This document shows, piece after piece, positions 27,683 to 37,910 of a DNA stretch of 64,000 nucleotides; the stretch's first letter is position 1, and each line of letters opens with the position of its first letter. The notes under the pieces are model-generated. The model worked only from the letters and a program-made list of their open reading frames with translations. It ran no database searches and was not told where the DNA came from. A program made the position numbers and the translations under genes. Where the stretch lies: the NCBI GenBank assembly GCA_025093555.1, contig JAIWNF010000037.1:186001-250000 (forward strand), given 5' to 3'. Source of the stretch: Circinella umbellata (taxonomy: Eukaryota > Mucoromycota > Mucoromycetes > Mucorales > Lichtheimiaceae).

Positions 27683-28744
27683 TTATTCTGGAAGATACCA
27701 TAAATTAGCACCTTGTAATGACTTTTTCTTTTCTTCACCCACACGATAATTAGCATGGACCATCATAGGTTCTATAGCATATTTGGTGGATTGAGCACGT
27801 TCAAAATAAAGTCTTCCGTGAGGGAATAAGGCCAAGTCAAGTAAAGCAACAGGACTTGTTTGATAACTTAAATTCATTTCATCAATCACACGATTCATAG
27901 CCCGTTGTTGAGTCACCTTGGGTTCATTATCTTGAATAATAATAGAATCACTCAAAATACGTTTGTTGGTATCTGTAGGACGCATGATATAAAATCCAGA
28001 ATTGATAATTTTTTGTTCGGTTTCTTGTGTAGTTAAAAATTCGGTCAATGATTTACGAGAGTTCAATTTCATGACAAGATAATCATAGATTTTAGAATTT
28101 GTAAAAACAATATCTACATCCGAAAACCAAACCGTAATACCAGCATATAATAAACGTTCCACGACCAATGTTTTTGCGTGTGTAATAGGTGTATAAGACT
28201 TGTCAAGCCATTTGGCAAAATCACTGGAAAGTTTTTGATGGAACCAATCTTCAGGAATTTGAACAACGTGGTCTGAATAACCGTGTTCTATCAATATGTC
28301 ATACAGTTCTTTGTCAATAGCAAATACCAAAAAGTTGTCTTGTTGTTGCGTTAATTTTAAAGATTCAATCCAATTGAGCGTGTAATCGGCCATGCCAGCA
28401 TTCACCACTGCGGTCAATAGAATTTTATCCTTTTTTTCCTTGCGTATATTATTATTAATGATCTTCATCATGGCATCATCTAAAGGTTCAAATACTTTGG
28501 GTTTCCATTTATCTGCATCGGTAGGTTTTGTGTCTACTTGAATAAGGTCTTCTTGTTCAGGTCCATCATCATCTTGAATGACTCGGTCCACTACACCTGG
28601 AATGACGGATGATGAAGGTTGATCATCAGTAATAAGATTGGTTTGTACCGGGAAAAGATTGGTTAAAAGAGCAAGAACGGAAATGAGAAAGAAAACACCC
28701 ACGAGTGATACAAGTACCCGTCTTTTAGGAAGCCAATCTACCAT
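27683..28744 (-). CDS. Golgi-type nucleotide-diphospho-sugar transferase, type II membrane protein
   Basis: Single exon, 353 residues. After a short basic cytosolic tail (LPKRR) there is one membrane span at about residues 9-30, then a stem rich in Pro, Ser and Asp to about residue 100, then the catalytic domain. The domain has LTAVVNAGMADYTLNWIES, a hydrophobic strand LVFAIDKE, and VWFSDVDIVF with the metal-binding DVD at 209-211. Later come INSGFYIMRPT and the motif HANYRVG near the end. This fits the nucleotid_trans family (plant RRA/XEG113-like and fungal relatives). It is probably a Golgi glycosyltransferase acting on glycoproteins or cell-surface glycans; donor and acceptor are unknown. 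It is intronless, unlike all its multi-exon neighbours. The RhoGAP gene is divergent from it, 1.46 kb away. Confidence 0.88.
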   Translation of the reverse strand: MVDWLPKRRVLVSLVGVFFLISVLALLTNLFPVQTNLITDDQPSSSVIPGVVDRVIQDDDGPEQEDLIQVDTKPTDADKWKPKVFEPLDDAMMKIINNNIRKEKKDKILLTAVVNAGMADYTLNWIESLKLTQQQDNFLVFAIDKELYDILIEHGYSDHVVQIPEDWFHQKLSSDFAKWLDKSYTPITHAKTLVVERLLYAGITVWFSDVDIVFTNSKIYDYLVMKLNSRKSLTEFLTTQETEQKIINSGFYIMRPTDTNKRILSDSIIIQDNEPKVTQQRAMNRVIDEMNLSYQTSPVALLDLALFPHGRLYFERAQSTKYAIEPMMVHANYRVGEEKKKSLQGANLWYLPE

Positions 28745-28917
28745 AGTTTTTGATTATATAAATATATGTACAGCAAGTTAAAAAAAAAAGAAAAAGAAAA
28801 AAAAAAAAGTGATCGACTTGTTCACCCCCCGGTTGCTGTATCCCCTTTTTTTTTTACTTTACCATTTTTAGTCTTTTTAGTGTCGTTTTGCGGATAATAT
28901 AAATTTATTTGCGGTAT

Positions 28918-28919
<2 letters not shown>

Positions 28920-28949
<30 letters not shown>
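28920..28949. repeat. AAT trinucleotide microsatellite
   Basis: Ten AAT units in the upstream region of the glycosyltransferase gene. Confidence 0.95.
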
Positions 28950-28951
<2 letters not shown>

Positions 28952-29160
28952 TCTAGTTACTGTTTAATGTAATAATTAATAGAGCTAGAACTTTTCTAAA
29001 AGAAAAGGTTTTAGTACTTTTTCTCCATCCCCAGTTTTGTTTTTCATCTTTTGAAGAAACGTGTACCTTATCAAACCTATTTTAGAATATGAATGGGGTT
29101 ACCAAGGTGAACAAAAAGACTCATTCTTGTCCTTTCTACTTAAATAGTAGATCCATTGTT

Positions 29161-29185
29161 GTTGCTAGGCAACATTTTTATTGGA
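29161..29185. promoter_or_regulatory. RFX X-box-like palindrome with adjacent CCAAT box
   Basis: GTTGCTAGGCAAC at 29161-29173 is a 13-bp near-palindrome that fits the RFX/Crt1 X-box pattern (GTTGC, short gap, GCAAC). ATTGG (CCAAT on the minus strand) follows at 29180-29184, and a CTACT...AGTAG inverted repeat precedes it at 29136-29150. This cluster lies about 115 bp before the small ORF at 29287. Binding is inferred from motif resemblance only. Confidence 0.4.
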
Positions 29186-29286
29186 CTATTTAAATATAGA
29201 AAGGTTATCATAGAGAGTCTCTTTTTGTTTTGATTTATATTACATCTTTGCTTAATATATAAAACATATCTTTAAATAAACCCGAA

Positions 29287-29424
29287 ATGTCTACATATAT
29301 TTATAATGAACAAAGGTGAGTTAAATAAAAAATAAGTGTTAAAAGAAACCATCCCCATGTTTTTCTTATTTATTTTTGGTTTAGTGATAAATACTTTTCT
29401 TTCTTAAAACTTCTTCATGGATGA
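29287..29424 (+). CDS. Possible micro-gene: two-exon 22-residue peptide
   Basis: Exon 1 (29287-29315) starts MSTYIYNEQ and ends at a strong donor AAAG-GTGAGT. Exon 2 (29385-29424) follows a pyrimidine-rich acceptor TTTGGTTTAG and continues DKYFSFLKLLHG to a stop. The 69-bp intron has the length and signals of introns in the real genes here. The X-box/CCAAT cluster and a TATAAAA-like site (29260-29266) lie upstream. No homolog is known to me. It may be a small peptide gene, the start of a larger gene with other splicing, or chance. Confidence 0.25.
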
Positions 29425-30206
29425 CGTTCATCATCAAGTTAGAGATATATAAATACCTGGTTTGTTTGTCTGGCTTATTTTCTATATTTATAAAAAAAAG
29501 CGGGTTATTCCATTCTACTGTGAATATAAATGGGATCAAAAAAAGATGATGATTATTACTACGTACTTACTATTCATTCATGTTATACACATGTAACTAA
29601 TACATATCATCCATCTTGAATTGAAATAAGTTTTTGAAGCTACGTAGACTATACCTTATTTGAATTTAAATCAAAAATGCTGAGTGGTTATTCACAAATG
29701 GGCCACTCCCCATTTTTTATGCATGAAACACAAAAACTTAAAAAAAAATCCATTGACGACAACTTTATAAAAAGAACGTATAATAAAAATAGCTACTTTT
29801 TTATTTCTAAAAAAAAAAAAAAGATCTTGAATCAATCATGTTCTTTGTAATTCATTGAACCATTTCAATCTGTCTCGGCAACCCCCCCTTCCAATAAAAG
29901 GATATTTTTGAACTGAAACCAATACTAAAAAAATTTCACGTCATTTTTATATATGATTGTTTCACCCCTTTTTTGTTCGTTATTTTTTTTTACTTATCCT
30001 TTCCAGCCTTTTTTTTTATTCTTTTTCTTTTTTTTAACAAACAAACTTTTTTTTTTTTTTTGCTTCGTCTCCAAAAAAAAAACTTTCATTTTGTTTCTCT
30101 TATATATATATACGGACATTCACAAAAACTCGCTACCCTTCCCCTTCCTTTCCCTCTCCTCCCCCCCTTCTTCCTCCCCGCCCCCCGACATAGGTTTTAA
30201 AAGAAA

Positions 30207-31816
30207 ATGGCATCTTCTTCATTTGAAATTCCTGGTGTATTCAATAATACACAATTAGACCGAATACGAACGTGGTGGAAAAAAGTCAATCCTAAAGGAC
30301 ACAATTTTAAAGATATGAATATTCCAGTTACAGGTAAAATAATATACTTGTTTGTTAAAAAAAAGAGAGAGAGTTGGCTAACAAACAAATAAAATAATAA
30401 AATAGAAAAAGGAGTATTTGGTATACCTTTATCGGAATCTATAAAATATGCTCATTCCAGTATATCATATATCGATGATCGTACTGGAAAACAATGTTTT
30501 GGTGCTATTCCAACAGTGATTGCAAAATGTGGATCATTTTTAAAAGATGAAGGTGAGTCCTTTTTTTTGCGGGGGGATGTCAAAAACTATATGATTTGAA
30601 CGAACGAATAATTAAAATGGGATTTATGACAGGATTATCATCTAAAGGTATTTTTCGATTATGTGGAAATGTCAAACGAGTAGGATTACTTCAAACTATA
30701 TTCGATACACCCGATGATGATTATGGTGCTAAATTAGATTGGAGAGGTTATACCACTTATGATGCTGCAAGTATTCTCAGAAGATTTTTAATTTATCTTC
30801 CAGAACCTGTCATTACCCATGAATATTATAAATTATTTCGAGACATGATTGGTAAAGTTACAAAAAATTGGGGAGGAGGGGTTGGAGGTTAAGAAGAATG
30901 AATAAGGACTAAATTATTATTTATTATTATGATTAGATAATCCATTTGAAACAGAACAAGCAAAAGTGAATGCTTATCAAAAATTAATTGAAAGATTACC
31001 ATTACCCAATCAATTTTTATTATTATATTTACTTGATCTATTAGGTGTTTATGCTATGCATACAGAAACAACACTTATGGATATATCATCACTTGCTATT
31101 ATTTTTACACCGGTAAATATGGAGGGGAGAGGGGAGAGAGGAGAGAGGAAAGATAAAGATGAGTATTAATATATATATAATGTAGGGTATTCTTTGTCAT
31201 CCAGATGATAAAATGAATCCAACAAGTTATAAAGATTCACAAAAAGTAATCCAATTTCTTATTGAACATCAATCTCAATTTTTAATGCCTGAAATAGCTG
31301 ACATTGAAAATAATCAGCAACAAAAAGAAAAAGACTATTTTTTATGTAAACAAAATAATCATGGTAAAATATATATATTCTTTTGTATCACCTTTTAAAA
31401 AAGATGGGTTTATCTTGACACTATTTACTATAGTAATAGAAAAAGAGGAGCAACGAAGGTATACAGAACCATTAGTGAAAAATAAAGAATCATCCTCATT
31501 GAAAAGATCAAGTGTGTATGATATACCATGTGAAGATCTTTATACAAGTAAAAGGAAAAATACATTAATGGCAAGAGGTTTAAGACGTTCCAAAACGGCT
31601 CCCATTAGAAGAAAAGAACATATTGATTCTCCTCAAGTAGTACATGTTAATCGATATCCAAGTCAAGGTATAGTCTTTTATATATAAATATATAAATATA
31701 TAAATATATAAATGTCATGTGTACTTATACTTATTATTATTATTATAGGAGCCAACAATAATCATAATAAATGGTTACAAAATAAAAGTAATCGTTCTTC
31801 ACTTTTAGCTCATTGA
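30207..31816 (+). CDS. Rho GTPase-activating protein (RhoGAP domain)
   Basis: Seven exons (30207-30333, 30406-30552, 30633-30851, 30937-31112, 31186-31363, 31434-31667, 31749-31816) give 382 residues. The RhoGAP domain spans about residues 44-235. It opens with EKGVFGIPLSESIKYA, continues AIPTVIAKCGSFLKDEG, and has the arginine finger R100 in GIFRLCG. Later parts are LDWRGYTTYDAASILRRFL, LPEPVI, and LPLPNQFLLLYLLDLL. It speeds GTP hydrolysis by a Rho/Cdc42/Rac protein, so it should act in polarity and wall growth. There is no SH3, PH, LIM or F-BAR partner domain; the C-terminal 120 residues are basic and serine-rich and may be a phosphorylation or membrane-binding region. The exact GTPase target is not deducible. 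Confidence 0.92.
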
Positions 31817-32386
31817 AAAGTTGTATTATATTCCCCCACCCCCCAACATTCTCTCTCACCCCCCACCTCTTTTTCTTTCCGTCACCCCACAACCTCTCTT
31901 TTTTATATAACAAAAAGAAAAAAGATCATCCATTCTGTACCAAAATAATTGTATATTTCATTCCCTATTTTCAAATCCCCCATCGTTTATATATAATAAT
32001 AATAATTCATAACTGTTTATATTTTGGTTTACGTGTGAAAAAAAGGTTGAAAATGGGTAATAATTGAATGGTAACCTTTATTTCCATGAAAAGAAAAAGA
32101 AAATCATTGGTAAAAAAAGAGCATGTTTACTTATTTGGGGATATCCTTTTTCTATATTTATAATTTCATTCGACATGAAAGATTTCCTTTAACCCATTTC
32201 ATTTTGAAAGTTGAATAATAAAAATACCTATCACCTTTTTTTTTAGTTATAAAAACAAAATACAATGACAACCTATGCACAGTAGCATCCTCCTCTATAT
32301 ATATATATATGAATGACTAATAGAAAAGTATGTCTGACTAAAGAGTTCGGATAAACCTCTTTTTAATAAGTAGTACAAACAAATAA

Positions 32387-32407
32387 AAGGGTCGTCAAAC
32401 GACCCTT
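32387..32407. other. Perfect short hairpin in intergenic DNA
   Basis: AAGGGTCGT, a CAA loop, then ACGACCCTT form a perfect 9-bp stem. It is followed by TATT rather than a T-run. It may be chance, a protein-binding palindrome, or part of a transcript. Confidence 0.5.
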
Positions 32408-32573
32408 ATTTTCCACCCAAATTTACCTTTCTGTTGATGATTGGATTGGTGGGAAGTCATACCGCGGCTTACCCTTTTTGTTTTCTCATGGGAAAAACTG
32501 AAAAATTGACAGGTGAAAAATTTATATTCAACTCAGTCCAATCCAATCAAAAACTAAAGAGGTGTGATTTTTA

Positions 32574-33223
32574 CCCCGCGGGGATATAAAAAAAAAGCTT
32601 GGATCCGAACCTGGCTTTTAAACAATGGAAGAAAAGAAAGAGGATGTTGTTTGGAAAATACCTCCCCGCAATTCTTCGGGAGTGAAAAAAAAGATGTGGA
32701 GAATCCTTTATTTTATTTTTTTGATCCGCTAAATCAATAATTATTTGGTTTTTTTACAAGAAGTGTTTCTTTTGCCCACATACGTACACACAGACCAACA
32801 ACAACAGCAACAAACCTCTTTATCCCTTTAATAGAATAAAAAGGGAGGGAAAGGGAAAAAAAGAAAAGAAACGGGTAAAATTATCCAAAAGGTTGTTTAA
32901 CTTAAACCTGATAATTATTACTCTTTTGAAGAGTTTTGCCATGTGTGTAAGTTTGTGTGTGTGTGTGTGTGTGTACTGGGAACCGTGTGTGTGATATGTT
33001 AAAATGATATATGTAATTTCTCTCTTTTCTTTTTCATTCAATCACCGCAGCAAACGGGAAAGAAATCACTTCTTTTTTTGTTTTCCAAACAAGAAATACT
33101 TTTTGTTAAACAGAAAAAATGATTCCATTTTAAGGTTTTCCGCTTGGTCCCCCCCCTTAAGTAAATAGTTTAAAAGTGTAGTATTTGGATTCTAATTAAG
33201 GTTCATCCCAATTCCCCCCGGGG
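32574..33223. promoter_or_regulatory. Two Mig1/CreA-like GC boxes upstream of the hexose transporter
   Basis: CCCCGCGGGG at 32574-32583, flanked by ATTTTTA and ATATAAA, and CCCCCCGGGG at 33214-33223, flanked by AATT. Both contain SYGGGG in an AT-rich setting, the pattern bound by the glucose repressors Mig1/CreA. They lie about 840 and 200 bp before the transporter start. This is motif resemblance only, but the target gene type fits carbon-source control. Confidence 0.35.
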
Positions 33224-33423
33224 CCTTCTATCAATGTAACTCTTGTATTTTTTATTTTATTTTACCGCGTAATACACACACACGGGACCAACAAAACTTT
33301 TTGTTTTCTTATAAATATAAAGCAAAATTATTTAGTTTAACTTTTTTTTTCTCTTTTCAAATAGCCTTTTCCCCTCTTCTCTTTTTATCTCTTACTTCTT
33401 TTTATATTTATTAATTTAAAATC

Positions 33424-35449
33424 ATGGGTGAATTTTCTTGGCGTGTTTATGGCGTCTGTTTCTTTGCCGCATTTGGTGGTCTTTGCTTTGGTTATGATAC
33501 TGGTGTTTTAAGTGTAAATATTGAAGAAAAAAAAAACCATGCGGGAGGGGCATATATAATAACTCAATTTTTATTTATATTCAACAGAGTATTCTTACAA
33601 TGGAAGATTTTATCTTTACCATGAGAGGAAGAGATTATTTGACTGCATTGGAACAAGGTACTTTGACAGGTTTATTACTCGCAGGTTGTTTCGTTGGTGC
33701 TTTAATTGCTGGTCAAACCGCTGAACTTATTAGTCGTAAAAGAACAATTATTCTTGCTTCACTTATTTTCATGATTGGTGCTGCTATTCAAACCGGTGCT
33801 AATGGTTATGCTATGATGGTCACTGGAAGAGCTGTTGCCGGTTTAGGTATTGGTGGTTTATCTATGATTGTTCCTGTCTATCAATCTGAACTTGGTAAGT
33901 TTCTTTATACACATTCTCTCTCTCTCTACATACATATTTATATATATATACTCATTTATATATAATATTCTTTTTATGAATAGCTCCCAAGGAAATTCGT
34001 GGTCGTCTTATTTCACTTCAACAATTTATGATTACTGTGGGTTTGATGATTGCTTTTTGGGCAGGTGCTGGTACCAACATTAATTTAACAGGTGAAGCTA
34101 CATGGCGTGTACCCTTGGGTATTCAAATTGCTCCTGCCTTAATTCTTTTCTTTGGTGCCTTTTTCCTTCCTTTCTCTCCACGTTGGTTAGCAAGCAAAGG
34201 TCGTAATGATGAAGCATTGCAAGTATTAGCTAAACTTCATGCAAATGGAGATGTCAATTCACCCTTTGTTCAACAAGAATATAATGAAATTATTGAACAA
34301 ATCTCTCAAGAACGTGCTGTCGCTATTACTAATTATCTTGAATTATTCAAGGGACGTAATCGTCGTCGTCTTGTTCTTGGTATGCTTATTCAAGTTTTCC
34401 AACAATTCACTGGTATTAACAGGTATATATATATTTATATTTTCTTTTGTTTGAGAGAGACCGGGAAAGATTATTATAAGGGTAATTTAACCATCTTTTC
34501 TTCTTCTTCTTCTTTTAGTATCATGTATTATGCTCCTCAAATCTTTAAACAAGCTGGTATTGGAGAACAATCAGCTACTCTTATTGCTTCCGGTGTCAAT
34601 GGTGTTTTGAATATGTTCGCTACTATTCCTGCTATTTTATTCATGGATAAATTAGGTCGTCGTAAGACTCTTATTAGTGGTGCCGTTTTTATGGGTGTTG
34701 CTATGCTTCTTTGTGGTATTGTAATGGCTGCTACCGGTCGTGTTTATTTTGATGAAGCTGAAGGAAAACATAATGTTGATATGAGTGGCAATGTCCATGC
34801 TTCCTACTTCTGTATTGTCATGATTTACTTTTTCGTTGCTGGTTTTGCTTATTCTTGGGGTCCCGTCGGTTGGATTTATCCAGCTGAAATTTATACTTTG
34901 AATGTTCGTGCTAAAGCTACTTCCATGAGTACTGCTGCTAACTGGCTTATGAAGTAAGTTCAAAAAAAAATTCATTTGAATTATTTCTATATATACCATT
35001 TATTCATTATATTTCTTATTTTCAAAATAGCTTCGTTATCTCTCAAATTGTACCTGTCATGTTGGCTGATATTACTTGGGGAACTTATATTTTCTTTGGA
35101 TGTTGCTGTTTCAGTAAGTGTCGAAACTCAATTTGAATATTAAAAAACAAAACCTATTCTAAACTTTATTTAATTTTATTTTTATTTTAGTTATGAGTGT
35201 TATCGTTTATGTCTTTTTCCCTGAAACCAAAGGAAAATCTCTTGAAGTAAGTAACCATTTCTTTTTATAAAAATTGAGTAAGGATACGTACATTTAAAAT
35301 TAATTATAAACTTATATAAATAATAGGAAATGGACGCTGTCTTCAGTGGATCTATTCTTGCTTTCCGAGATATTCGTGCCGGTCGTCAAAATGGTTTGAA
35401 TACTGTTGTTGATGAAAAAGCAGGTTCCATTAACAGTGAAAAGATTTAA
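33424..35449 (+). CDS. MFS hexose transporter (sugar porter family)
   Basis: Seven exons (33424-33513, 33588-33894, 33984-34422, 34519-34953, 35031-35113, 35191-35246, 35327-35449) give 510 residues, typical of fungal hexose permeases with 12 membrane spans in the plasma membrane. Motifs in order: FGYDTG in span 1, GRAVAGLGIGGLSMIVPVYQSEL, the loop RGRLISLQQ, PFSPRWLASKGR before the central loop, QQFTGINSIMYYAP in span 7, DKLGRRKT, GWIYPAEIY, and PETKGKSLEEMD after span 12. PESPRWL is altered to PFSPRWL. It should import hexoses with protons or by facilitated diffusion; the exact sugar cannot be told. Possible Mig1/CreA boxes lie upstream. Confidence 0.93.
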
Positions 35450-37312
35450 ATTTTATTCATTTCATTTTATAATGTATCAAGTACTACAATGAACTCCCTT
35501 CACCTTTTTTCTTTTTGTCGTATTGCAGGGCAATATACCTTTTATTTACAATTTATTATTATTTTATATTACTGACCCTTTTCCCTGTCCCTCCCATTTC
35601 ATACTTACTAACTCATTAGCTATTGTACTACTAACTACTATTATTATTATTACCATTACTACTACTACTTACTATTACTTTTCGTTCATTCTTTTTTTTG
35701 ATGAATGATGAGCCTCAAGACGCATTGAAAAGATATATAAAAAAATATAACATTTACACGCACACGCTATCTCTCTCTCTTTCTTACACGATTCACATTA
35801 TTTAAACAATTCAATACTTTATACAAAAATAAAATAAAATATAATTTTTTTTAACTTTAAATATTAAAGATAGAAAGTACATACTATTTATGAGAACAGC
35901 ATGAGAAGAAGTAGGAATGAAAAATTAATACGTATCATTGTCCTCCCCACCCTATCTTTTTTTTTTTTTTGGCATCTTGTTTATAGAAGTACCATACTTT
36001 TGGTTTTTTTCTTCCACCCCAACAATAAAGTCAAATATTCTAGGTTCAAACTTAAACAAATTTAAAAAAAAACTCAGTTGTTAGTAACGTTTTAATCTAT
36101 TCATACGTATTTTTCCAGATTTCCCCCCCCCCACCATCTTTTTTTTTTCTGAGACCTTATATCAATTATGTGGTATTCACAGAGATATTGTGGAATTTTA
36201 GGTAAACCAATCAATAACAAACACAATGGAACCTACTATCCATTCATATTATTAGACTTAAACCGTCATTTGTCCAAAATGGATATATTTTTAGATACCG
36301 GCGTATAATACTACTGCCACCAATGAGGTTTTCAAAATTCTACTACTCATGGATAAGTCTGTGAAGTACCATAAAACGAGATGAAAAGAGATGATTATAT
36401 ACATATATATATATATGTGTAGTATTAGGAAGTATCTTACTTCTTTTTTTTTTCTTTGTTGCTTAATTTTCATAGTACCATTTGATATTTCTGCTATTTC
36501 CCCCAGTAATTTCTGGTTTCATTTGTTTATTTAGTAAAAATGGCGGATCAGATTATATTTCGTTTGATTGCGATTCAGCAACAGCCTAGAAATCATTTGA
36601 ATTTTTTGGTATATATAATAGTATCTTCATGAAGGTAATATTTAGAAACAACTCTTTTTCAAGTTTTATTCTTGTTCTTATAGTTATTGAGACTTCCTCC
36701 CATAGTTAAGAAAATTGGAATGGTAATCAACCAGCAGGAACCGTGTGTAGCCATAATTCACCTACTTTTATAAGTTACACAGTGCTTATCCCTTTGTTGA
36801 AATAGTGGGGTTTACCTAGTAGAATAGCATATTTTAGAGTAACAAATCTCAATGGGAAATGTTTCTTTTCTAAAAACTGTCCCTTAACATCTATTCAGAA
36901 TACTTCAATTAACATATATTACGGCTCAAGAAGTTTATAGCTTTATTTCTGACAATTTTTTGTCTACTCTTATTCCATCTTCCTACATATTTTGACGGTT
37001 TAAGTCAGGATGCACCTTTCCAAATAGTATTCTATGAATAAAAATAAATAATCTTATTCATATCTTTTAGTCTATGATTGCAATGACCTAAGAAATATAT
37101 ATATATATATTTGTAACGATGTATTGGGATAAATTAATGTTATCCATTATGCAATTTTAAAGGCTTTTTTTCAAAGTATACGTGTTATGTGTTGTATATG
37201 ACAGTGTTTTAGAGTCATATAAAAAAAGTCTTACTGGATATAAGAAAGACGATAGCAGTATATGAGTCAGAATCAACGGTATATAGGTATATATATATCC
37301 GGATATACTCAT

Positions 37313-37343
<31 letters not shown>

Positions 37344-37910
37344 ATATATTCAAAATTCAAAGAATGAGAAATGGAAGCTTTTAGACCCCCCCCCCAATAA
37401 ATAACATATTATTTAAACTTTTATAATTAAATTATAAGTCTCTGTTATTATTTCCAAATAGAAGATAAAAGAAATCTTTTTTGTGGTTGGTAACTCATAG
37501 TCATAGTAATGGTAATTATTATATCAGAGAGTAAAATGATTATCTTTGTTTAATGGACAAAATTAAAATTTTAATTCACTTGGACATACAAAAAAACAAC
37601 AAAAAAAATATCCTTTGATAAAATAATAAAGCATATAACATCACTTTTATTTACTCTCTCTTTCTCTCTCCCTTCGTTTATTTTTTCTTATTACATAAAA
37701 TATATCATTTAAGGGAAAAAAAAAAAAGTCATTTCTTGTTTTTAATCGTTGTTTCGATCTTTTCCTATTTATTTTATACGCGTCTTTTTTTTTACATTTA
37801 CAAATTCATTTTTAATCATTTTTTATTTCAATTAACTAAAAGAAGTTTTCATTTCATCAGTCGAACTCCCATTAAACCTTCTTCAAAGAAAAAAAAAACA
37901 ATTACGATTC
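35450..37910. other. Intergenic, AT-rich, no gene seen
   Basis: About 2.5 kb between the transporter and the G-alpha gene. It has several (TA)n runs (36405-36417, 37097-37111, 37321-37342), C-runs at 36122-36131 and 37386-37395, and a short CT run at 37658-37670 before the G-alpha leader. No coding frame above chance quality. Confidence 0.5.

Larger units (their letters stand above)
28745..30206. other. Divergent intergenic region (glycosyltransferase / RhoGAP)
   Basis: About 1.46 kb. It contains an (AAT)10 microsatellite at 28920-28949, a palindromic GTTGC-TAG-GCAAC site with a CCAAT box, a possible very small spliced gene (29287-29424), and the T- and C-rich leader of the RhoGAP gene from about 29960. 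Confidence 0.5.
31817..33423. other. Intergenic region upstream of the hexose transporter
   Basis: About 1.6 kb with no gene. It holds the RhoGAP 3' flank, a perfect hairpin at 32387-32407, GC-rich CCCCGCGGGG and CCCCCCGGGG sites, a (TG)n run near 32955-32973, and a T/C-rich leader before 33424. A 73-codon minus frame at 33041-32820 is low complexity and is not called. Confidence 0.5.

Noticed and set aside
29041..29105. Translation LIKPILEYEWGYQGE near 29062, resembling a LINE RT motif
   Set aside because: Only about 15 residues match, no neighbouring RT segments occur in any frame, and the position is a promoter region. Probably chance.
29953..30258. Open frames in the leader of the RhoGAP gene
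   Set aside because: They encode Phe/Leu/Ser/Pro low complexity from T- and C-runs, and the real first exon begins at 30207.
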